Assembly (NCBI RefSeq): GCF_000143415.4 | Contig: NW_003314326.1 | Coordinates: 1,063,339 to 1,127,338, forward strand | Source of the DNA: Selaginella moellendorffii | Lineage: Eukaryota; Streptophyta; Lycopodiopsida; Selaginellales; Selaginellaceae | Direction: 5' to 3' | DNA: 64,000 nucleotides | In this document: positions 1 through 9,699 of the stretch, in pieces | How the letters are laid out: each line of letters opens with the position of its first letter | Position numbering within the stretch: the stretch's first letter is position 1 | Notes under the pieces: generated by a model | What the model was told of the DNA's origin: nothing | The model's database searches: none | What the model saw: the letters and a program-made list of their open reading frames with translations, nothing else | Translations under genes and position numbers: made by a program

Positions 1-728
1 AAAAGGCTTTAATACCAAATTGTAAGTCACAAATTTTTTCTTCCGATTACTCTAGCTTACCTTGTCTATCTAACCACAACTACCTTGGCCTTAATTAAAT
101 TCGCTTGCCAAAGTTCCCACCTATGGTACCAACTCTTACTTAGTCCTACTTGGATTTAGCTACTCACTACATAAGTAATAAGGTGTTAACCATCCATCCA
201 CAGATTCCTAAATTCACTCTCAATCCCCCTCTCTAGGTTAGACTAGACTTAAGGTTTGGTTACACTCCCTACAAGCATAAGCAACTAAGCACACTAAATT
301 TCTAAGTTCCTAATATCCCCTAGTACTATAAGGCTTGATTATGGGACCCTATAAATCCCAAGTCTTAGATGCATCACTTGCTTTGGGACTCCATAAGGAA
401 ACATCATAGCCTAACATCCCAGTATAGGTACCTCTACTCCCCCATTTCCATCCCAAATGGAAGTCCCAATCCCCTAGGAAGGGGCAAGGATCAGTGAGCC
501 GTATGATACTCAAGTGAATGGGGCTCCACTCTACATGAGTTAAGAGCACCACAGTTGGTTTCCCTTCTAGGAATGGGAGTTACTCTTGAGCACTTCCTTG
601 AGTGACCTCTCTAGCACCATCCAACTCCATGCTCATTCCCACCCGAGGCCCTTAACCCTTAATCTTAACCTCAAGTTAGTTTGAATTGAAGAGTTCTTTC
701 AATGCTAATTCTTGGACCTCACTATTCC
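1..728 (-). mobile_element. Inverted fragment of the G1-family LTR
   Basis: Read on the minus strand this block matches the LTRs at 35590-35986 and 44720-45431. Shared landmarks are the segment around 'gggagtgtaaccaaacctt', a purine-rich stretch ending in 'gggggattgagag', and an end reading 'gtgacttacaatttggtatt', where the last part is the primer-binding-site side. It is diverged from the G1 copies by many point changes, so it is an older insertion. The high-coordinate end runs directly into the inverted-repeat end of element A. No coding potential is evident; the short ORF in 349-552 lies inside LTR sequence. Confidence 0.7.
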
Positions 729-732
729 TAGA

Positions 733-790
733 GCATGGACCATACTTGAGCTTACGAGTTGAGTTGAGCTCAAGTTTCAATTGTAGTTTA
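733..790 (+). repeat. Left terminal inverted repeat of element A
   Basis: This AT-rich stretch with repeated gagttgagctc steps is an inverted counterpart of 6245-6318. It is also similar to the start of element B (38033-38120) and to the end at 51850-51950. Identity is imperfect, so the exact border is uncertain by a few bases. Confidence 0.5.
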
Positions 791-799
791 ATACAAACA

Positions 800-1761
800 T
801 TAAAAAATTTAAAATATTAAGGTTATGACAAACTTAATAGTTTTATAACTCTTTACATATTATATAGATAAAAATGTTCTAAAGGGCACTTCTTGTTCTA
901 ACAATTTAAATATTTATTACATGCCATAATAGGGATGTTTGTTAGAACATAAATAAGATGTTTGCAGAAAAAGTATTATTGCCAATTCCTTAAATTTATA
1001 TTTTGTGTTTTCTAGCTAGTAAATGTCAAGTTTGCCAGAATTAAAAAATTATTAAATTTGAAATAAGATTCTATGTAAAGCCATATAACCATTTGAAAGG
1101 AAAAAAAAAAACCATTGATATAAACTTATTGCATATAAAAAAAAGACTTGGTTCTTTTCTAAAATATATTTTTGAGGGGTTTGTCATAGCATATTGTCTA
1201 GAATTTATGAATTTTCATTCACACTCTCATTTGAAAAGAAAGAAATACATACAAATATCTGTGGGTTCTAGTGTTGGTAATTTTAACTTTCACAATCTTT
1301 CTTCCTAGGGTTTAAGCACTAAGAGATGCAATAACTATTCCTGTGCATAACACAACTAAACAACACAAAAGAATGAAAAAGAGGATAGTGAAGATAATGA
1401 TCATCAGTTGGAGATAAATGCAATGACAAAGAATGCAACAAATTGGGTGAAAAAAATGCCTTTTTACTTGTTTTAGAAAATTGCAATTCTGTGACTTTCA
1501 AGAAATGCCTTTTATATTTTTTAGCTTTTGGTGGAAACAATGGTGATGATCAATATAATGGTATATATGCTTTCGCGACACACTACTATATCATGCACTC
1601 GAAAGACTACCATGAAATATTTTTTGAGATGGTAAAGACAAAAATGAAGACATACGAGTACTATGGGTAGTATTGCAAAAAGAACACTCACAAGTATATA
1701 AAATGAAAAGTGAAGTGAAAAAATATTTTTTATTAATTATATAAAGTATAATAAGTTTGTA
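800..1761. other. AT-rich interior of element A, no recognised gene
   Basis: This stretch is strongly AT-rich. A 75-codon open frame at 1443-1670 (plus) and one at 1093-1308 are the longest. Neither has a recognisable domain, and both may be chance openings in AT-rich DNA. Similar AT-rich sequence next to the matching end occurs at 51631-51850. Confidence 0.4.
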
Positions 1762-3010
1762 TTATTGTAGAGAATAAACATCGATAGTGTTAGAAAATCT
1801 AGTTAGCTCCAAAAGTTTTCTGCAACTCAACAATAGGAAGGCTTGCTTGGTGTATATGAATATCCACTTTTGTGGCTGTTCCTTGTTCAGCCCTGGGGCC
1901 ACGGCTGAACAGTCAGTCTCCCTGGAGAGCTCTTGGCTTGGTTGTGTCTCTGAGTGAGGGATTATGAACTCACCTTCTAGTGAGGCCTCCATGTTGATCC
2001 TGCAAGACAGAAGTGCATCCACACTAGGGCCCTGTTCCTCTTTGTTTTTGGTCTTTCTGGGTGGGGAAGACTTGAGTTCTCCTATCCCATGCCGTAGCTC
2101 TGCTGCTGCTGCACATGCTGCTGCTTTGGTGGTGACTCCTGACTTGACCTTGGTGTGCCGCTCCTACACTTTTGTGAGACATCCATCCCTGTGAACCTCT
2201 TTAGCTGCAAAGTGCTTGGGATGATTCCCCGCAATCCTTCTTGACTTGTGACTGGCCTGAGACTCTCACGATGCTCCTGCACTCTAGCCAGTGACCAAGC
2301 AAGTGGGTGAGGGGAGGTAGCTTTGTCCTCTTCTCCACTCTCAATGGACACTTCGCCTCTGGCATGGCTTACACTTCCAGCTTTTTCCAGGACCTAGCCA
2401 TCTCCCAACCTAGAAACATCCACCACTTCTATCCCATGGTTCTCATCCTATTGGATTGCTGCTTTGCATGGCTTACTTGCTGCCTTATGTAGCAGTGTTC
2501 TGGCTGTTGATATAGAGGGCCCTTTCCCATCCTGGCTTGCTGCCGTGCATGTTCTAGAACCCCGACCTTGTAATAGTCCTCCTCGTGGGAGCCGAATGCT
2601 GAGGCCCCTACCTCGCACTCCATGACCTTGTGAGCTTAGATTGATGGGCATGGATGCTGTGACTCCCTTGCGGCTGTTCTCCATGCTGCTGACATGAGAG
2701 TGAGTACACAGCAAAAGAAAAAATAGGGGAAGGAAGCTTTCCTGAATCTCACGGCAGATGCCTCCGCTGACGGTAGCAAGTGTGGGGAGATTGCACGCTC
2801 TCCCCTAAGAGCTCTTCTACCTTTGGCTGCGCCTCCGATCACGGCAACCATGGTACTGGGTGCCTTCCACCACTGTCTCCCCAAAAATCATCCAACATTA
2901 GGGTTCGCCCTCATATCAAGTTTGCATTCCACCACCAGACAGCCAAGATTAGGCTCTAGTTCAACTATCAAACAACCAAGATCCAGATCAAGTTCCACTA
3001 GTAAATAACG
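1762..3010. other. GC-richer block with CTG repeats, origin unknown
   Basis: Base composition changes sharply from the AT-rich flanks to roughly balanced here. A short (CTG)n-like tract lies at 2098-2133. Open frames on both strands are short and overlapping, and none shows a family motif, so I do not call a gene. The sharp compositional edges suggest a separate insertion or a captured fragment within element A, but no border repeats were found. Confidence 0.35.
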
Positions 3011-3379
3011 ATGATCAAGTGGTTCATAGAATATCATATCAACCTCGAGGTAAGCAAAAGTGAATTTTACAAACTAAAGGTGGTAATACATGTTTTGTGC
3101 AGCAATGACTTTTAGTAGTAATTTCATTCCAGCTCGACAAGATGCTCGTGAGGAGGAGTTAGAGGAACTCTCATCGACAACATGCCATATGATAGTAGTA
3201 TATTATTCATTGTCTTTTTCATTTATTGAGCTCTTCTATAGATCCATCCTGTTTCCCCAATAGCACAATAAGGCATTATGGGTGTCTTCATTGGCTCCTA
3301 TAGTAGATTGTTGACATTTTTCAGGGAAGACAACATCAACATGGATATATGGTGTCAATTCAACTATTGGTGCTAAAAG

Positions 3380-4083
3380 ATACAAAGGCCCTTACTCCTA
3401 GTTGCGGATTTCATTCTCTTTGACTTTCCAAACGGTCTTTCAAATATTAATGGGAAAGTTAACTATTAAAACTTTCTCACACCTAACCACATGCGCAATA
3501 TATTCCTCTTGTCCAAAGCACTTATGTTTGACGTTACTAAACAACCCTAACTGAATATATGAGCTGATGATGTATGCAGCAGAAGTTCATTAAAGTCATT
3601 CTCTTTCAAGTGCATTATGGATCCTATTGGTGTCGATACAAGGGGCATCCAAGAGAAGTCTGAAAAGGTGAGTATGTATTTTATATTTTTATCTAATTTT
3701 TAAACTTTTTTATTTTCTAGGTTATGATATAGACCTATCATGCCTTTTGTAGAAACACACATGATAGGTTTCATGATAGCAAATGTGCAACACGTGTTTT
3801 GCTTAGATATGACAGTTCCACTAACATCATACCCAACTTTGTGGATGAACAGATTCACAACATGTTTTCAAAGTGCTAATTTCGAACTCTATCAGTGATG
3901 CAAATCTTGCTTGAGCTCTATTGCCCACCAGATGGTGTTGTGATTGATTGCACAGTAGGTAGTAGTTCTATGGTGGAGGTAACACGTGACTCTAGTAGGT
4001 TGGTGTTTGCTATTGAAGAACATCATTTCTTCAAACGCCGGCTCAAAGGATTTCATGAGTTGGTTCCAACCTCAAGGAGGTAA
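3380..4083 (+). pseudogene. Remnant of a beta-class (N6/N4) DNA-methyltransferase-like protein
   Basis: The frame at 3895-4083 translates to LLELYCPPDGVVIDCTVGSS followed by a segment with V-F-A-I-E-E and a basic R-R-L. This has the shape of the C-terminal SAM-binding motif of N6_N4-type methyltransferases (hydrophobic L-L-x-x-Y, P-x-x-V-V-x-D, G-S-S, then I-E). A hydrophobic segment ending in D-F-P about 500 bp upstream (near 3390-3440) could be the decayed catalytic-motif region, since in this class the catalytic motif precedes the SAM motif. Stops and frame changes lie between them, so it is a relic or has unrecognised introns (a possible GT-AG intron lies at about 3668-3720). The same motif order occurs in the long minus-strand gene of the 13-kb transposon. 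The family call rests on one motif and is tentative. Confidence 0.4.
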
Positions 4084-4574
4084 ATTATGTCTATTAAAAT
4101 TTTAATATATATTTAGTTCTATTTTATAAATCACAGTCACTTAGAGTTTCTAGAATTACAGGCTTTGGAAATCTCCCCAACCATACAGAAGCCATGGCTC
4201 AAATATGCAAGATGAATTTTCCCCACAATACCAATATAGGAAAAAGTATAAAAGAAATCAACATGTTAATGATGAGGTAGAAGAAAGTTAATTGCATTCT
4301 TACATATAATGAAAAACTTGTTATATATCAGATGTCAGTGAAAGTGTTAGATGTCAGTGTCAGATATCATAATTGCAAATTATCATTCTCACCTATCACC
4401 ATCACTTTGTAGTGCTTGTGTGTTACCATCTCCTCCTTCAACACCTTGTAAACAATTGTATGTGATATGATAGCACCTTCTAAAACAAAGTATGTTATAT
4501 AACTAAATATCATTTTATTTCATTTTTTCTTTTAAAAATGACAATACTATAGTATAGTAAAGTAATTCTAGATC

Positions 4575-5120
4575 TTACATTCCACTATAGGGTGGCCTAA
4601 AAACCTTATATTTTGCATTAGCCGATATAGTGTTTCCCAAGGGGATGTTATTCCTTACCATAAAGCAATATTGGGTATGTGTCTGTAAGTCATTCTTGAA
4701 TCTATTATACATCCATATATGCATGTTTTCTAGATCCGCCGTTGGGCAATTGCTATAGTGCTCAAGAAAAGTTTGTAAACCTATAAAGCCATTTGTCTTA
4801 TCCAAGAAAAAGTAATATATTAGACACCAAATGTTATTGTATTCAGTGCTTTCAAGTAGTTTTGCCATGTCAGAAGCAAAATCTTGCAAAAACATGTGGC
4901 ATTGCTCTTGAAGTGCTGGAAGCAATCCTTCTCTAGTAGCAAGATCCAAAATCTCATATATAGGGAGCTCTAGTTCAACTTCACTAGAGCCCTCAGCAAA
5001 AAAAGTATTATTATGTGGAGGTGAAGGTGGAATATTGGTAGAACTTGGGGATGAAGGTGGAGATTGATATAAAATGTTAAAGGGCCAAATATGAACAGCA
5101 GTGACTTTCTTTCGAACCAT
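4575..5120 (-). CDS. Hypothetical protein, 'MVRKK' family (element A copy)
   Basis: I do not recognise this family. The start chosen is the ATG at 5120 (M-V-R-K-K), because the paralogue at 39261 begins with the same residues; an earlier in-frame ATG at 5147 also exists. The product is about 181 residues. It has a basic N-terminus, then a Pro/Ser-rich stretch (SPPSSPSSTNIPPSPP), then a more ordered region with several Cys, His and aromatic residues, ending near F-R-P-P. The frame is intact for its full length. A paralogue at 39261-39813 is broken by stops and a frameshift, and an N-terminal fragment lies at 40072. The gene lies downstream of 5784-5972 on the same strand, the same order as in element B. 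No signal peptide or membrane segment is seen. Its function is unknown. Confidence 0.5.
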   Translation of the reverse strand: MVRKKVTAVHIWPFNILYQSPPSSPSSTNIPPSPPHNNTFFAEGSSEVELELPIYEILDLATREGLLPALQEQCHMFLQDFASDMAKLLESTEYNNIWCLIYYFFLDKTNGFIGLQTFLEHYSNCPTADLENMHIWMYNRFKNDLQTHTQYCFMVRNNIPLGNTISANAKYKVFRPPYSGM

Positions 5121-5783
5121 TTTAATACAAATTTCCAAAGAGCTCAAGGAGAATAAAAAAACTATGATGACTATAACTTTTCTAGATAGTTTATATACTA
5201 AGTTTTAGTCTTGGGAATGAGGTTTATTTATTATGACACTGACAATACTCAGATTCTTTAAATGTCAGTCTTGGAAATGGGGCTTCATAATCATAAATTG
5301 ATTGTAAATATAAGAGCTTCTAAAATTTTAGATTATTGTGTATACACATACTCTATTATTATGATGAAATCCTACTTTACTACATATATATTCTTTTCTA
5401 CATATGCCAAATGTCTAGGGAAATAGACTACAAAGAAATATAGACCACATTATAGTAGTAGAGCATGTTGATACATAGCCATTTTCTCATATGAGATTGC
5501 CTTTCAATCTTAGAAATATAGATAAAGTTAATTCTTTGATGTGATATTACTTTTGAGTCTTTTGAAATATTTTGATTTCTTTTATTATTATTCACAAACA
5601 ACTCCTGAAAACTTTTAATGAGGATTCACTATAAAAATATACTTTGGTCTTATCATATGAGAGGATTGCGATATAGGCAAGCAACAGAGTTTTTAATATG
5701 AATTACAAATGTTATGGAAAGTTTTATAGAGTAGATTTCTTGGTGCTTTCTGCCGTGCTATTCATTTCTTCATTTCTCTTACT

Positions 5784-5972
5784 CTAGACTATTATTTCAG
5801 AAGTAATAAAAGCATTTTTATCAATCGTGATAGTGGTTTTTACATTCCCAAATGGGTAATAAAGATTAGGAGTGTAATATAAAAACTGTGGTAATGCAAC
5901 AAAATTAACATTCTCACATTCATTTGCACTACAACTCTTACTCATAGATCTTGTATTTTCCTTGCTTCCCAT
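5784..5972 (-). CDS. Small hypothetical protein, 'SPYY' family (element A copy)
   Basis: This is an ORF of about 62 residues starting M-G-S-K-E at 5972. Its core reads V-N-F-V-A-L-P-Q-x-x-Y-Y-x-P followed by T-I-D-K-N-A-F. The same core occurs at 38421-38768 (element B) and, more diverged, at 31133-31390 in the 13-kb transposon. This copy stops just after the T-I-D-K-N-A block. It therefore lacks the Q-S-K segment and hydrophobic tail seen in the element B copy and may be truncated. Conservation of the motif in three places with different flanks argues that it was once a real protein. The function is unknown. Confidence 0.45.
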   Translation of the reverse strand: MGSKENTRSMSKSCSANECENVNFVALPQFLYYTPNLYYPFGNVKTTITIDKNAFITSEIIV

Positions 5973-6244
5973 CTTCTCAAGAACCCTAAAAAATCTTTTG
6001 AATGAAGGAATATTATCTATAGCTGTAAAAGTATTCAAAATATTAAGTAGTCAAATCAAAATATGACAGCTATAATAGTAGTCATAATAAAATAATATAG
6101 GTTTACAAAAGATAGGTTTTTATGACCTTTGTCTTTTTTAAACAATTCAGTCTTATAGAAACTTTTAACTCAAATATTTACATATTTAAATATTTTAAAG
6201 TTTGCTAGAATCTTCATTTATTCAATTTAGATTTCCTTTGTAAT

Positions 6245-6318
6245 ACTTTTAATTGACTATGTTGACTTGAGTTGACTTGTGCTGAATTGAACTCTACTTA
6301 TGAACTCAACTCAACTTT
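6245..6318 (-). repeat. Right terminal inverted repeat of element A
   Basis: On the minus strand this begins 'ggggatggttcaaagttgag' and continues through agttcaattcagcacaagtcaa. It matches the left end of element B at 38034-38120 well and the left end of A (733-790) less well. Confidence 0.5.
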
Positions 6319-6373
6319 GAACCATCCCCTATCCCTACTATACTTTTAGAATACCTTGCGGCACCCCCTCTAT

Positions 6374-6770
6374 AGCACACCCTATCTTTCTCCCCTTAAA
6401 CTAACTGGGACTATCTTTCTACTGCAGTCCCATGGTGGATACCTTCGTCTGTGGATACTCCACACAAGAGGAAGGACAAACGCATGGATGTCCAATACGT
6501 ACGATTTCAAATTTAGGGGTAGGAATATACCTTGTTTAAGGGTATATTATATTTTTAAGTAGCCATTAATCAATGAGAATCGAACCCGTGCCATTTTCTC
6601 TGATACCACATGTAGCACACCTTATCTCTTTCCTCTTAAGCCAACTTGAAAAGGGGCAATTGCTTGATGAAAGAGCCCTTAGTGGTTATTTTATCCTCAT
6701 TTATCCCCCAAGGTTCCAAGGATCTATGGTGACAGTATATTCAAATCTCATCCCATAATCACATGTGCTA
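6374..6770 (-). mobile_element. TRIM-type miniature LTR retroelement
   Basis: The right LTR (about 6613-6770) starts TGTAGCACAC and ends GTGCTACA, an inverted terminal pair. Just left of it, read on the minus strand, is TGGTATCAGAG, the classic primer binding site complementary to initiator-Met tRNA. A truncated second LTR starts near 6374 ('tagcacaccctatctttctc'). The interior is under 250 bp with no coding. Related copies lie at 60219-60566 and 52220-52350. The element is non-autonomous and would need gag-pol from elsewhere. Confidence 0.65.
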
Positions 6771-6819
6771 CACCCTCCGATTGGGACAAACATTTTAGGC
6801 TTTCACCCCATGATATGTA

Positions 6820-7070
6820 TTAGTATTTGGACTCAGTTTCGGACTCGATTTTGGACTTAAACCTCAGACTTTGTCTTGGACTTGATCTTGGACTCAATCT
6901 CAAACCTGGCCTCAGACTTGGTCTCGAACTCGACCTCAGACCTGATTTTAGATCTCGGACTTGGTCTCGAACTTGGTCCTAGACTCAGTCTTGAACTTAG
7001 TCTCAGACTTGATCTCAAACTCAGTCTCGGAGTCGGTCTTGGACTTGATTTCAAACTTGGTTTCATGCGA
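6820..7070. repeat. Minisatellite built on cttggactcg-like units
   Basis: About 250 bp of imperfect 6/12-bp periodic sequence alternates 'tcggac', 'cttgga' and 'ctcgaa' steps. The same repeat type sits inside LTRs at 35150-35420, 57612-58065 and 59030-59170. ORFs across it on either strand are low-complexity translations and are not genes. Confidence 0.75.
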
Positions 7071-7149
7071 TGGACTATTTATCATTTCAATTATGGTTTT
7101 AGGAATCCTTTAGCCTATGACACCTTGGGGAGTTGGTTCCTTACACAAT

Positions 7150-7345
7150 AAAACCAGTTTGGCCAAGAAAGACCAGTGTGACCAAGAAAAACTAGTCTGA
7201 CCAAGAAAGACCAGTGTGACCAAGAAAAACTAGTCTGACCAAGAAAGACCAGTGTGACCAAGAAAAACTAGTCTGACCAAGAAAGACCAGTATGACCAAG
7301 AAAAACTAGTCTGACCAAGAAAGACCAGTGTGACCAAGGAAAGCT
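7150..7345. repeat. Tandem array of a 38-bp unit (two related 19-mers)
   Basis: About five copies occur of a unit made of two related 19-bp halves, 'aagaaagaccagtgtgacc' and 'aagaaaaactagtctgacc'. Copies are nearly identical, so the array is young. No spacers and no cas genes are present, so this is a plain tandem repeat. Confidence 0.85.
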
Positions 7346-7349
7346 ATAC

Positions 7350-9280
7350 CCATGTTATGGGTGATGATATTACCATTGAGGAGTCCAAAACTAAAGTGAA
7401 TACAGATGGATGAATAAAATAATTTAGTGAAGTGTTCAAAAGTTGGTTTTAGCTCCTTCAGAAAATCAAGTGGTTGATACTCCCAATCTATCTGTGGGTG
7501 GCACTACCTACTTAGATACCTAGCATAGCTTAGTAGAACCTTGCTCTAGCCACATGGCTATGGCACCCGAAGGCAAAGGGTGAGGAAAGTACCCACAAGA
7601 CCTGCATAGGGCCAATGATTCTATGTTGCTTGGTACAATACTCAAAAAATAAAAGCAAAAGGCTTATAATTGAGAATAAGCCTTAGAAGTTGCTAAAGGG
7701 AATTTAACTAAAGGTTGGGAAGGAACCAACATGTGGTGGATACTAAAGGATTATGGGAAAAGTAATAAGTTTCCAAGGGATAGGATTCCTAAATGCTCCA
7801 ATTTTATAAAAAGAAAAGTCTCCAAAAAATAGGGCCAAGGCAAGGTAACAAATGATAGGGTCATGGATAAATTATGGATAAGTGGAATTTAGTACCTAGA
7901 TAAAGAGAGGATAATTATGTCCTTAACTTAGGATGGAAAAATGGAATTTGCACAATACATGCAATAGAAAATGTCAGAGACAAACTCAAGAAGTCAATAT
8001 TAAGGTTTTAAAGTGTTATAGTTATGTTAATAGGAGTCGAGACTACTCCAAAATGAGTAATAAGATTGGGATAAAGATGGTGTTTCTAATGAGTCTAGTA
8101 AGAATTAAACCAAAAAAGGGAGAGAACCATTACAAGTGATTTAATAAGTTTTTAAATTGGAGAGATTGTATTCCTTAGAGGATGTGCAAGATATGGTGAT
8201 CTTTTAGTGTTAAACTATTGACAAATAGTGGCTTGGTGCAAAGGATAAAAATAGTAATCCATGATAGAGTTACTTTATAAAAAGTTTTATTACTTGATAA
8301 GGACATCAAATTTAGTTTATGGGTGGTGGAGTCACAAATCTCTAAGTCTCAAAATAGGGGCAAAAAGAGTGCCATATAGTAGTGGTTGAGTGTAACATGT
8401 TTAGACTAAAAGCTCTAACTTGGAAAGTTAAGTGGGAGTGGAACTCCCAAAGAAATATTTAAGGAATGAGCACGAAATAATTATTAAATGAGTCTTTAGA
8501 AGACTTTAAAATGGTGTTGCTTAATTGAGGATCAAGTCATTGTAATTTTCATATCATATCTATGCAATTGTGTGTTTATGAAGTTGTTTAGTCAAATAAT
8601 GATCAACCCCAAAGTACTTAATGGTGAAGCTAATCTACTTGTATGTAGTGGCATTGTAGTAACTTCAACTGAGTTCTCAAAAGTGATCCACTATGTAAGT
8701 TGGTGATTTTACCTTGGTTCTTTGAAAGTTTGCTAATTAGGTTTTGGAAAGGGTTGTAGTATTTCATTTGCTATAACTTTTTGATGAATTCATTGGCACT
8801 TGGAGTAGTTTTTTGGAAGGAAAAACTATGTAGTTCATACTAGATTTATTAAAGAAGAGTGTTAGTGCAATATAGATATATTGCAATATTTCCAATTGCC
8901 AATCCACTTTAGCTTTGTCCCCCAAGATGCAAGAGGAACCTTTCTAGATGTACATCTTGATGAACTGATTCATTTTGTAGATCATCTATTGATCCAGGTT
9001 TTAGCATGATGCCAAAAACCTCTTTGTCATGGACTACAATGCTTTAGGAGCCTCCTCATAGGAGAAGTCTGTCATCTTGGGATGGCCATGGTTAGGTGTA
9101 GTGCTTTGTGTTTTTGACTTCAAGTACTGGCAACTACAGAATTAGAGAGGTAATAATTCTCAATGCTAAAGGGTAGGCCTTGGCATCTCAGGACATGGCT
9201 AAGGCCACACTAGCACCGTTAAAGTCCTCTCCATAATGATCTGTTGCTTTTTCATCAATTGTTAACATGATGATGGAGTC
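7350..9280. other. No supported gene
   Basis: AT-rich sequence with scattered short open frames, the longest 68 codons at 7933. I found no domain, LTR pair or repeat structure. It may be decayed retroelement interior. Confidence 0.5.
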
Positions 9281-9287
9281 TTAGTTT

Positions 9288-9695
9288 TTGCGATGTAGCA
9301 TGATTCATTTTCTACACACAAACTGGACAATCTTGTCCCTCAACTTCTCCTCCATCCACTCTCCATCACCATGCTCACTTGGGCTTAAGGAAGAAAAATA
9401 TCCAGACAAGATTCTCAAGATTCAAAAAATGCCTAACTTGGAAGAGAACATAGTTTTCATGGTGCATTTGGAGAGAGACTTTCTTGAGACAGATCCTATT
9501 GTAGAGACACAAGAGGAAACTCCACAACACATTCTCACACAGTCAAAAGTATTAGATCTAGTTCTTCCTGGCTTAGAGATTTCATACAACTCTATCGACG
9601 GGAGTGAAATCCGCATGAGTTTTTGGGTAGAAGCAATAACTCCTATGCTTGTGGAGCACAAGGCCCATCTAGATGCAGCCTTGGCCACCATATGA
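9288..9695 (+). CDS. Hypothetical ORF, doubtful
   Basis: The open frame gives 135 codons with a fairly ordinary amino-acid mix, including a Glu/Leu-rich stretch between residues 45 and 105. I recognise no domain, signal peptide or membrane segment. It ends at a stop, and related-looking but interrupted coding continues to about 9850. It lies in non-LTR-bounded DNA left of the nested retroelements, so it may be a decayed gag or unknown protein, or a chance opening. Confidence 0.2.
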   Translation: MRCSMIHFLHTNWTILSLNFSSIHSPSPCSLGLKEEKYPDKILKIQKMPNLEENIVFMVHLERDFLETDPIVETQEETPQHILTQSKVLDLVLPGLEISYNSIDGSEIRMSFWVEAITPMLVEHKAHLDAALATI

Positions 9696-9699
9696 GACC

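Larger units (their letters stand above)
729..6322 (-). mobile_element. Element A: AT-rich DNA element with degenerate TIRs and accessory genes
   Basis: The left end (733-790, 'catggaccatacttgagctt...') and the right end (6245-6318, read on minus as 'ggggatggttcaaagttgag...') are imperfect inverted repeats. Both are rich in TTGAGTTGAGCTC-like steps. The same end sequence starts element B at 38033 and occurs in inverted orientation at about 51880-51950. Inside are two minus-strand genes (5784-5972 and 4575-5120) that also occur in B in the same order and relative orientation, and a plus-strand methyltransferase-like remnant near 3380-4083. The block 1762-3010 is richer in GC than its surroundings and may be a separate insertion. 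No transposase was recognised and no target-site duplication is clear, so the class is unknown; hAT-like ends are one possibility. Confidence 0.5.

Noticed and set aside
7150-7345. CRISPR-like regular repeat
   Set aside because: Repeats are contiguous without variable spacers, in plant DNA with no cas genes. It is a simple tandem repeat.
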